Of a stretch of 64,000 bases of DNA, positions 11,506 to 23,600 are shown one piece after another. The first letter of the stretch is position 1, and every line of letters begins with the position of its first letter. Position numbers and translations under genes: made by a program. The notes under the pieces are model-generated. The model was given only the letters and a program-made list of their open reading frames with translations. It was not told where the DNA came from and did not search any database. Where the stretch lies: assembly GCF_022605725.1 (NCBI RefSeq), contig NC_065550.1, forward strand, positions 8,308,001-8,372,000, written 5' to 3'. Source of the DNA: Anthonomus grandis grandis. Taxonomy: Eukaryota > Arthropoda > Insecta > Coleoptera > Curculionidae.

Positions 11506-11607
11506 CAGATATTCTAATCTAGGACAGCCCATTGACAAGTGGATTAAGGTTGCATCAGTGATCTGCACACATTCATCTAAATCCATTTTTTCCAAATATC
11601 GGCAACT
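11506..11607 (-). CDS. FBXL20: FBXL exon 7
   Basis: 102 nt, phase 0 at both ends, from AG|AGTTGC to TATCTG|GTAAGT. It encodes SCRYLEKMDLDECVQITDAT then LIHLSMGCPRLEYL, one LRR plus a half. The match to the FBXL20 family is very strong here. The next exon would begin in the following LRR and was not found in 1-11505. Confidence 0.93.
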
Positions 11608-14600
11608 CTGAAACGGTATTAATTTATAGAATTTTAATGCGTGATGATTTTTTTATTATTTTATTGTTAGTGTTATAATTTACTATAAAAGTTAATCAAA
11701 AACGGCGAAGTTGAACCATTATTTAACTTTATAAAAATCGCTGTTAAACATACTCTATAGTAATATCATAAATATCTATATTTAACATATTTGTCTAAAC
11801 TAAAAGTTTTGATTAAGAGAAACAAAAAAAAATATCAGTGACTAAGGAATGCCAGTAAAATGATTACTTATATTGCATAATCTAAAGGGAACTACACAAA
11901 GTCTAGGTCTCAAAAGTATTTATTAATTCTAACAATAGGTTACACGTGTTTCGCTCATATTAGCATAAGAGTATCATCAGACCTAAAAATTGAAAACAAA
12001 GAAACTAAATACAGTAACCTTAAAGTTAGATAAAATTGGTACCTTAAAAATCGACTAGAAAATTAAAAATGTCGTTAACACAGTCTAGGATTAGGCTTTT
12101 CGTGGCTTTGGTGATTTCTAATTTTTCAAGACGGGTTTTCTGCTTTTTTGGCATTCATGCACGACTGATACATTATCAGGAACAGTAAAATCTTGGCCCG
12201 AGGACCATAAATATTCAATAGTATCAGTGTCTCTAAACTTATTCACCAGAATCAAATGTTCTTGTATTCTTGTGGAAATTGTCCTGCATGACTGATCTAC
12301 ATAAATAGCGGGACAATAGGCACATTATAAGCTATAAACCCCTAGATTTAGATAGAGGGTCTTGTTAATCTACTGGTCTTACCAAATTTCTTTTTAACGA
12401 ATTTGAAGTTTTAAAACCAATAGATATGTCAAGGGGCTTAAAGAACTTAGCCAGCTGATGTGAGATATCTCCAAAGTGCAAACATTTAAAGTTTTTGTTA
12501 CGTTCCTTCTTTTCCTGGACAATATGATAAGAGAGTTTGAACTTATTATAATATTTAAAGTAAATGTTATTTAAGCTTGAAATAGGGAATTTATTATTAA
12601 AAGCAATAGATTTTATGATGTTAAATTCTTTTTGAAGTGCTGCGTTAGACAGAGGTATTTTAAATAATCTGTATAGCAAAGAATTAAATGCAGCAAATTT
12701 ATGTTGTCCAGGAGAAAGAGAGTCAAATTGAATTATGTTGTCCGTTGCGGTAGGTTTTCTATAGACTTCAAAGGAAATGGTACTGTCCTTTCTTTGCAAA
12801 AGTAAGTCAAAAAATGGCAGATATTGATTTACCTCCCTTTCCAGCGTAAAAGTTTTTGTGTAGGAAGTTAATAAACGTTAAAAATTCGGGCAAATCATTA
12901 TCGTTACCTCCCCAAACGAGACAAACATCGTCAACGTACCTCTTATAGGCAATGATAAATTGAGAAATTTTACTAGCCATTATTTTCTTTTCTAATTTTC
13001 CAATAAACACTTCGCTCAGGAAGGGGGAGAGACAAGAGCCCATGGCGAGACCCGTAGTTTGTCTATAAAACTTTTCGTTGAATTTAAAAAAGTTTTGATC
13101 TAAGACTAACGATAAGAGAGAAATAAAGTTTTTAATGATCAATTTTGGAAGGCTAGTTAGATTAAGCAGGTCTTCTACCAGGACTGTGCACTCTGGCATT
13201 AAAAATCTTTTCCTAAGTATACCTTCTACCTGGGAAAAGATTTTTAACGTCTACGGAGAACAAAAGGGCATTACTGGGGATGTTGATATTCTTTAAGTAG
13301 TTCGCAAAGTCTATGGAATTCTCAATCGAAAACCCTCTATCTAAATCTGGGGTTTATAGCTTACAATGTGCCGATTGTCCCGCTATTTATATAGGTCAGT
13401 TAGGCAGGAGAATTTCCACTAGAATACAAGAACATTTGAGCCTGGTGAATAAGTTTAGGTACTATTGAGACCAAGTCGGCCTTTGCTACATATTTATGGT
13501 CCTCGGGCCACAATTTTACTGTTCCTGATAATGTATCAGTCGTGCATGAATGCCAAAAAAGCAGAAAACTGGACCCTCTTGAAAAATTAGAAATCACCAA
13601 AGCCAAGAAAAGCCCAATCCTAGACTGTGTTAACGACGTTTTTAATTTTGAACCCGGACTCATTTTTAACAATATTGCCTGACATACTCCACTTCTACTA
13701 GAAATATCTCCAAGGACCTGGTAGCGCAGTAGTTAACATTGCTTAACTGACGTGTTTTTCAAGACTAGCAGTAGGTTCGAATCTCGCATAGAACAATAAT
13801 TTCAATTTTTGTATTTTATCAGTTTTAATTTAGTTGTTTTGGTTTTTTACAAACTTGTGGCGTATTACATTCCTAAGAATTTATTTTATTTAGTATGTGT
13901 GTATAATGTGACCGTAAAGCATGTACTGTTTGTAGTCGATTTTTAGGGTACCAATTTTATCTAACTTTAAGGTTGTTATTGTATTTAGTTTCTTTGTTTT
14001 TAATTTTCAGGTCTGATGCTCTTAATATGAGCGAAACACAGGTTATTGTTAGGTCTCTTTGAAAAAATGGACGACTTCTTTCTACTTATATTGAATTTAA
14101 ATAACAAGGCAAAAGGAAGACATTTTAACCGAGGTTATAATTTATTATACGAAAAATAAATACAATATCTACTTAAAACTCCTATCAAAAAAACTGCCTG
14201 ATCTGGGAGAATTTATAAGGTGTTTATTTCTTAAATCCAAGTCATGAGCAATTAACCAGACAATTTGTTCAACAAGGTCAGAAAACCGAAAAAATTATCA
14301 GCGCATGAAGAGAACCGCAGTACTGACAAGCGATATAAATATAAAACTAAAGTAGTAAATAAATAAAAAATTGATATCTGCAAAGCCTAAATCTGAAATT
14401 AAGGAAGATCGCATATTAATGTGGCATGTTAATATTATACATTATAGTATTTCCTAATGAAATATTCTAATAATGTGGATGCGTACGTGTGGATTTTGTT
14501 ACATCTATTAACAGAAAGATGCTCTTCGGGCAATTTATTATAAATTTAGGCATCACTATCGATTGTTTGCACAGAAATTTTGCCGTGGAGAACTGCCAAA

Positions 14601-17600
14601 TTATCGCATTTTTCACTACGCAACAAGCTCAGAAAGATTAAAAACTTGATATTGTTTTCTAAAGAAACAGAGTAAGTTCATACTCTAAATTTGAGTGAAT
14701 TGTAAATTTGATAGTTTTTTTTTCTCAGACGGATCTGATAAAATGAAAAAGGCGTGTGAAATATTTAGATCTAGAGTATAGTGGTTTTAATAGTCGGTGT
14801 ATTAGGCAATATGAAGAACAATCCTCAGAATATTAATCATAGTTTCAGCATGTCAAAATTCATATAAATTACTAGCAAATAAAATGCAACAACTTCGCAA
14901 ATTTGCTCAGCCGAATTTATTTTATAAACAGTACTTGTAATTATTTCTGTTACATTCCAATTAACCGCATTTTGGTAGTGACCAGTACCCGGCTTCCCAG
15001 TGCGATATTTAATTTAATTAAGTACGTCGGCGGTGTTGCCACACTGACCGAAAAAGAGCAGGATGTCGGAAATTAATGTGTGTAATTTATGCAATAAAAC
15101 TGTGGCCGAAAATCGGGATGGTTTACTGTGTGAAAAATGTTTAGTGTACAGAGTTTGCATTAAAATGACAGCAGGGGCCTATCAACAAATAAGAAAATTT
15201 TCTCAGCCATGGATTTGTGAAAGCTGCAAAATTCCAGTAAGTTCAACTGTTTGTAATGCTGACGTGATAAATAAACTGGCAGACCTGATGAACAAATTGA
15301 ATGATATGAATAGGAAATATGATGCACTTCTGAACAAATTTAATGAACAAATAGAAATAAACTCAAGACTCGAAAAGGAGATTAATAAGATCAAGGATCA
15401 ACTTAATACCCAGGAGCAAAATACCTTAAATAATAATTTGATCATACAAGACGTTCCACAAAGTCGAAATAAAAATTTAAAGGAGGTAATTAATAAAATT
15501 GTAGAAAAGCTAGATCTGCATCCTCTAGGGAATCAATTTACAGCTTATAGAGTCGGTAAGAGTACCACAGAGACTGATGCCTCTGAATGTCGACCTATAA
15601 AGGTAATTTTTTCAGATGATCAACAAAAATCTCGATTACTTAAATAAAAGAAAAGATTTACCCTAACATCAACCGACTTGGGGCTTGGAGATCGTAAAAA
15701 AAATTATATGAATCATGACTTGAACAAAGACCAACTTGGAAATTTTTAAGGCTGCAAGGCAATATAAAGCCGATAAAGGATATAAATTTTATGGATTAAT
15801 AATGGCAATATTCTACTCAGAAAAGACGAAAACAGCAAGACATTTTTAGTAAAGAATAAGGACCAACTAAAAAACTAACAGTCCCACCAAATAAAGTCTC
15901 TGTTGCCTACATGAACATACAAAGTCGGTATACGAAGAAAGTAACTTTTACAAATTAAATAACTCCCAAGCAGTTCATTCTTGTAGACAGTAGGAGAGGA
16001 GTTTCTGTATATATCAACGAAGATATAAAGTTCAATAGGTTGAAATATCGGCTATGGAGGATGTGTGTAACTGGGTATGTGTATCTGTGGGCGAAATTGG
16101 TGTTAAGGTGAGCGGAATTTATAGACCTCCAGCATATAAAAGTACTGATTTTATCAACAATTTAGAAGTAATAATAAACAAACATCCAAAAAAAACATTT
16201 AATAATCGGGGATATGAACATAAATTTGTTAGATGATTGTAGCATAGTAAAACTGTATAATAATATGTTAGAGTTAAGTTATTTTAAAATTGTAAATAAC
16301 ATATCTGAAACCAATGCCACACGTATCACAAATAATTTAAAAACAATTATAGACCATATTTTAATTGATAAGTCCAGTAAACATATTATTTCTAATGCTG
16401 AGAACCCCGTTAATATAGAAAGTACACCCTTAACCGAGCACGAATTTACATTTAATTTAATACGCATAGGTAAAACATTCAAACCCAAAATAACACATAA
16501 AGTAAAATCCATAGATCACAAAAAAATGTTCTAATACTTTTGACATTTATGTAAGCCATAACAATATTTAGACTTTTGAACAACTTATTAATGGAATCAC
16601 AACATGCAAAGAAGAATGCCATGAAATAAAGGAACTAAAAATACGTAAAAATAATGAATGGATAACTGAAGAACTACTAAATATGTTGAACATAAGAGAT
16701 AATTCCCTACAGCATTAAAAATAAGCAAAGTGTGCCCAATCTTTAAGTCTGGTTGTAAAGATAATATGAATAATTATAGGCCAATTTCTGTCATAAGTGT
16801 ATTTAAAAAATTGTCGAAAAAGTTAAAAAAAAAGAATGATGTGTTACATTAACGAATTTACTGAAACAGATAAATTTTAATATGGCTTTGTAGAGTATAG
16901 TAGTACCCTAAGTGCTACAGTAGATCTAGTGGATTACGTTTTAAAAGCCCTGGATGATAAAAAGATAATTTTTGCTGTGTTTGTTGACCTTAATAAGGCT
17001 TTTGTTGTGGTGGATATAAGAAAAATAATATAAATTAGGATTTAGAGGAGTGGCATACAATCTAATAAAATCATATTTGTACAATAGAACCCAATATGTT
17101 TGTTTAGTTTAACTAATGAGTATGGACGTAGCCGATCGATAGTTCTAGCCTGGACACTTATCCCCGCTTCCATCGATACCTCACAACAGAAGCCGAAATC
17201 ATGCGGGGCGACCACCGCATCGCGATGGCAAAAATTCCGCGCTGGGGACATATTTTGCGTTGATTCGAAATAATATTTTACTGCAGTTATTATTGTAGTT
17301 TATAGTAAGCTTACGCATTTAAAATTTTAAACTACCAAACTATTTTGATACTCGCTTTGAGTTTTAAAAAGAATAAAAATTCGGTATTTAAATTAGGTGG
17401 GTAAGTTAACAATTTTATTTTTAACTTACATTTTACAATCTTAATTTTATTTAGAATAATGCCTACCTCTTGCTGCATTCCTGGGTGCAAAAGCAATTAT
17501 AAAGATACCGAGAGAGTTACCATTTTTCGTTTTCCCAATGACCCGGATCAAAGGAAAAGATGGTTAGAGGCATTGAAAGAGACGACGTAGTGATAAAAGA

Positions 17601-20600
17601 ATCATCAAGGATCTGCATAAAACATTTTTCTAAACGTGTCATTATTCGTGAGGATATAGTGGCTAGGAAGGATGGAACAATTTTAAAGGTTTCTCGAAAA
17701 AGAGTAAAGCTGTCAGAAGATGCCTGCCCTACAATATTTGAGAATCAGCCATTCACAACCCATACCCCTACAAAAAAAAATCACGGGTCTTACAGGAGTT
17801 AGAACTTGAGCCACAAATGATAAATCAAGAAAATAAGGAGCAAAAAGATTGTATAAATACATTTGAAGAACTAACAGGTAGTATTTTGCATATAGTTCAA
17901 AAAAATTTTAGCAATTATTTTAATTTTAAAATATCTACTGATCATATCAATATTTTTATGTTACTGAAAGTGATTTAACCAGTTTGCCAGTTATTCTTAA
18001 GGGGGTAGTAATAAATAAAAATTTTAAAACTACTTTTTTTTATAAAGATAGGGAGGTAGCCAATAGTGAATTAAATAGCATTTTAGGGAAATCGAAAATA
18101 TGTAATAGGTGGTCTATTTTATTAAATCTTTTAAATTTTGTCCAAAAATATTCTATTCAGGTTTTACCAGAGAATGATTTTGAGGATAATTTTACTTACA
18201 TTGAAAAAATATTACAAGATATTTTAATAAAACAAAATTCTGAAGAGCATAATATTATAAGAAAATTGAAGTTTGTTAGGGAGCAAATAACCTTAATGAA
18301 AAGTAGTAAAGTGGTGTATTCTCCGGAAACATTAATTTGGGCCAGCACTATTTTTTTAACCTTTCCAGGGGCATATTTTTTACTAAGGGATAGTAATACA
18401 TTAATACTTCCCAGTCCCCGCCATTTAAAAAGACTATTATTAAAATTAGGGTCCAATAGATGTAGGTGTAGATGAATGTCATCTTAAATATTTGTCAGAG
18501 AAAAAAAAGAACCTAACCGACAGAGAAAAATATGTCGTTTTAATGTTAGACGAAATTTATATTCGGTCTGACATATCATATAAAAGTGGGAAAATAGAGG
18601 GTTTTGCCTCGAATAATAATTCAAATTTAGGTGATGATAAAAAAATGATACCAGCAACGACAATTCAAGCATTTATGATATCATCTTTATTTTCATCACC
18701 ATAAAGATATGGTTGGCTTATTTCCTATTTCAACTCTTAAATGCGACATTCTACATGAATTAACTAAGAAAATTTTAAAACTTCTGACAGATATGGACTA
18801 CCATGTAATTGCCATTATTTCGGACAATAATGCGGTTAATAAAAACATGTTCAGTTTACTTTGCGGTGGTACAATACAAACCTATTTTTTAAATCCCTAT
18901 ACAAATGTCTCTCAAAAAGTATTTATTTTTTTTGACACGGTTCACATTTTGAAATCCATCAGAAAAAATTGATAAAATCAAAAGGATAATCTACAAACTT
19001 GTTTTTTGCCCGATATTCCCAATGATATGCAAAGTTTACAAACATTTCCAGAAGTTGCCAATATAACTAAAATAACGGCATGTGTAAATAGTTAAAAAAA
19101 AAAATTTTCTTATGAAGAAAATCGGGTTGTTAAATTAGCACCGTCGCTCTCAAGAAAAGTGTTATATCCTTCGTCAATAGAAAGACAAAATGTTAACTTA
19201 TACGTCAGGCTTTTTGATAATAAAAATATTGCTGCATTACAAGAATATAATAAAGACAATCCAACTACAGTGAGTGGAACCATTAAATTTTTAGATTTAA
19301 TTTCAAAATGGTGGAAAATCTTAAATTGTAAATCTCAATTTAAAGGTATACGTTTTCGAGACTCGCATTATGATTGTATAAGAGATCCAGAATTTGACAA
19401 AAATATTATATTTTTAAGAAATTTTATTAAATGGTTAGAACTATGGAACGAATTAACTATTCAGGGTGAACCAGAGAGTACAAGAAATAGAAAACTTTCA
19501 AATCAAACACACTTTTCATTAACACATACTTGTAAGGCTTTGTCAGACATGTGTAAATACCTGATAAACGATTTAAAATTTGAATATGTCTTACTGGGAA
19601 AGTTTCAAACCGATGATTTAGAGGGTAGATTTGGACAGTACAGATTAATGTCGGGGGCTAATTACCATATTTCAGTAGTTCAAGTTTTGGAATCCGAGAG
19701 AAAATTAAAATTAATAAGCGTTTTAAAATTAAAATCTTCACTCAATGGCGATTTTTCTTTGAAAAACTTTGATCTTAATACTCAAGATAATTTTAATATT
19801 AAAGAATTAACAGAACTTGACGATTTTCTTCTTGATGCTTTATTGTTGACAAATGACGAAACTATAAATGAAAATGAAAAACGGGTTTTAATTTATATAG
19901 CAGGATATATTGCTAGAAGTATTAATACAAAAATAAAATGTGAAGATTGCACCTTATTTATTTGCTTTCAAAATCAATTAGATATTGATTATCCAGAAAG
20001 TTCAGATTTTTCCTACATTGATAAATTGGATCGGGGAGGTTTAAAGTGGCCAAAAGACATAATTGTAGAAATAATTTCCAATATATTTTTACTATTTAAA
20101 ATTTTAATTAGTGATACATGCGAATCGCTTTTCTTAAAATTCAAGTCTCAAAGGGGTATTTTACAAAGCTTGTCCATAAAAATGTTAAAATATAAAATCA
20201 TTTTTCCAATTTCTTCTTTTTCTTGCGGAGATGATAGGAATCAAATATTCAAACAATGTATTGTTCATATGGCAAACATTCTTTTAAATAATTACTGTAA
20301 AAGTAAAAATTCAACTTTTCAATCTAGTCAGGTAAATAAAAAACAAAGGGCTGTAAAAAAACTGAAAAGTAAGTAACGGTATGACAGTATGGAATTAAAT
20401 ACATTATTTATTTTTGTATAGAATATATATGTCTTGTTTTTATTATTGTTTAGATATTGTTTTAAATATGGTGTTCAAGTAGTATAGAAATGTTTTGATT
20501 GTTGTTAATACATATTTTTGTAATTATGTGCTATAAGAGTAAGAATAATTAAAATATTGACTATAGGTTAAATAATAAAAACTAAATGGCTGTAGAAAAC

Positions 20601-23600
20601 TTAAAATAAGGATTATTAAAACGAGGCTGTAAAAAACTTAAAATATTAACAGCGTAACCAATGCGCTTAGTTTCATATACCATATGTATGTTTTGTTTTT
20701 CTTTTTTTATATATTTTATTTTACCATAACTATTAAGAATATTTTGGTTATGGTTTTATATACCATTATGTATTAGATAAAATAAAACCAATTTATAGCA
20801 TTTATTGAATAATAATTAATTTATTCCTCGTTTTTAACCTTATCCAACCATTTAAAGTAAAAACTCTAAAACAATTAAAAATAATATTAATATGTATGTA
20901 TGTATCTTGTGGGAGATAGAGCTGCGCGAATTTCTCATTACTGTGCTACTGTTTAAGCTCAGAAAAAATTTAAATGGATTTTTAATTTTTTTTGATTATC
21001 TTCGGAATCATTCAAATTTTCGATTTTTTAAAAAAGCAACTAAAATTTGGCGTAGGTACCTACCTAATTTTATTTTCGGCATTAACATTTTTACGAAAAA
21101 GTAATACAGCAATAAAAAAACTTTCCCATAGCAACCAAGATTAATACGAAAACGCAAGAACCCAACCCAACCCACAAAAGTGTCAAGAATAAGTTTTTGA
21201 AAATTTGTTTTTTTTTCAATAATTTTCAAAACCACATAATATATATATATATATATATATATATACTTATATATATATATATATATTTTATATGGCATAT
21301 TCTTTTATAAGTAAATAATGTGCAACCTTGGGGTAAATTATCCATTTTCGTATTTTGAGGGTAGACGAATTTGAAACACCGTTTTATATGTATATTTTTC
21401 CAATAAAATAAATAATAATAAATATTTAAAACATTTGTCATATACCTAAAAATACATAATAATAAAAAAAATATATTATCTTGTAAAATGTAAAATATTA
21501 GGTCCCGCGGTATCTCCACTTCGTTCCACTGTACGGCGTGCGCCACCAAATCTCGGCTTCAATTTTGACGCCTCGAAACCAGTGTCACGGCTAGAACTCT
21601 CGATCGGCTACGGTATGGAGCTCCTCAAGGCTCTGTTTTAGGTTCCTTATTGTATTTCTTGTATGTACTTTGTCTTAAACTTGCAAATCTACAGGCACGG
21701 TACTTTTGCCGACGATACTGTCTTATTATACACAGTTACAAATGAAACTGATTTGTGCAATTTAGTCAATAATGATTTAAATATATACATACAATGGCTT
21801 TACTATAATAGGTTAAAAATCAATGCAACTAAAACAAAATATATGTTATTTACGCAAAAAAATGTTACTTCTCAAAATTATTTTAACATCAATATTAATA
21901 CGTCATTAGAAAAAGTAGACAGCATTAAATATTTAGGCTTAATAATAGACATTAACTTGAATTGGGGACAACACATTGAACATCTATCAAAAAAATTTTA
22001 GCAATGATTCCAATTATATACAAATGTACATCTTTTATAAGTAACAAAACAAAACTTAACATTTATAAAGCTTTTTTTCTCTCGCATTTTAGATATTTAA
22101 TACCAATTTGGGATACATGCGGTAAACTAAATTTTAATGCACCTCAAATTTTATAAAATAAAGTTTTTAAAATTTTATTCAATTATGATAGACTAACTAG
22201 TACAAACACTCTATATAGAGAATTAAATATACCAAAACTTGATGTAATTCTAGAATTAGAACAAATCAAATTAGTATATAAAATATAAAAATAATAAAAA
22301 ATGTTATAACGGTGGCTTAGATGTTTTTTAGCTGAATGTTTAAAATGCAAATAACTTAAAAACTGATAGTTACATGAAATAAACAGGAGTACCTTTTTTA
22401 TTCAAATTTGACCTACCTTTTAGATTTTCTAGTCCTTTTAGCCATAACTCATTAGGCAAAAAAAATATGTTGTAATTTACCGAAGTAACAGGGTGTAACT
22501 AATGCTCTATATAAAAAATGCTAAATTCACCACAAAATTCGTAATTTTCATGTCAAAACACATAAAGTCGCTTACAGAAACGATGTTTCTGTAAGCCCAA
22601 TTATGTCAAATTTATAGTAATTCATATAATATATGAATGCATCAAACCCAGTATTCAGAGATTTTATATTAAGACGAGTAACAGATAGAGGCCTCTCAAA
22701 TGTTCTCTGGTAACTCCCACCGGTCTTATGGACCATCAAAAATTAATAAATTGCGATTTTGATTATATGCCGCAGAACCCCAGCCCCATGCCCCGAAATA
22801 CAACCGACCAACAAGACCCCATAAGCAACATAATATAATACCAATGCTAAAAAATGGCTTACCCTCGCTAACGCTTGAAATCCTGCATCAGTAAAAAGCG
22901 AGCAGCTGGCCACCTCAAGCGTCGATAACAAGATGCAGTGTTGGGCCAGCGCTATTAGTGAAGCATCCGTTAAGATGGAACAGTAAGAAAGACAGAGATA
23001 GTGTAATTTTGGACAGTTCTCTGCTAGGGCCTGAATCGCGTCATCTCTAATATTCTTAATATGATTTGTTTTTTGAATAAAACTATTCAAACAAAACCTT
23101 AAGTAATACTTACAACACATTTACTTAAATTTACAACTTCTAACTGCGTACAGTATTTAGCCAAGCATATGATTGCCTTCGAACTAATCATCCTGCAGTT
23201 CTTGCTTAGAAAGCTTTTTAACTTTGGACATCCTAAAAAAAGTAATAGATGTTTATGTTATCTATAAAGATCTAATGGCATGTTTATCACAAATCATAAT
23301 TTGCTATTCTAAATATTACAAAATTTAATCGTCATCTGATCTGACCTCTTGCCAAGGCTTCAACTCCATTCTCAGCTATGTTACACCAACCAATGTTGAT
23401 ATGAGTCAAGTTTGGACAGCCGTCACTCAGAGCTTTCAGTGCAAAGTCGGTGATAAGAGCGCAACCGTCCAGATTTAATTTTTGCAGCTTCGAGCAGTGT
23501 TTCGAGAGGGCGTTACATGTTGCATCGGAAATCTATACCAAATAAATAAAATCATTAAAAACATTTATTAGGAAAAGACGAACATGACAATTAAAATATA

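Larger units (their letters stand above)
11936..14062. mobile_element. Penelope-like element with opposed duplicate 3' ends
   Basis: Minus-strand PLE sequence runs from about 13325 down to 11936 (RT, then GIY-YIG, then 3' tail). A second, plus-strand copy of the GIY-YIG region and 3' tail runs from about 13325 to 14062. The two tails match each other as inverted repeats (about 11936-12330 and 13325-14062) apart from a tRNA-like insert in the plus copy. Tail-inverted copies around a truncated core are a known arrangement in Penelope elements. Confidence 0.85.
14950..17126 (+). mobile_element. LINE (Jockey/CR1-like), 5' part, split by the P element
   Basis: A plus-strand non-LTR retrotransposon has ORF1 at 15063-15647, endonuclease pieces at about 16000-16530 and RT pieces at about 16700-17126. 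It continues at 21620-22295 after the P-element insertion. The RT frame reads EYGAPQGS across the two flanks when one copy of the 7 bp duplication is removed. Confidence 0.85.
17127..21612 (+). mobile_element. P-element/THAP9-like DNA transposon (4.49 kb)
   Basis: The ends are inverted: CGTAGCCGATCGATAGTTCT at the left, and the same with one change at the right read from the minus strand (about 28 of 31 positions matching). The direct repeat GTATGGA flanks it (17120-17126 and 21613-21619). It interrupts a LINE RT whose frame is restored by removing it. The interior encodes a THAP-domain transposase. P elements usually duplicate 8 bp; only 7 match here. Confidence 0.9.

Noticed and set aside
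17042..17251. Minus-strand open frame across the left end of the P element
   Set aside because: It spans the LINE/P-element junction and is an accidental frame over the TIR.
21008..21298. Open frame rich in Ile/Tyr on the minus strand
   Set aside because: It is a (TA)n microsatellite read in frame inside the P element.
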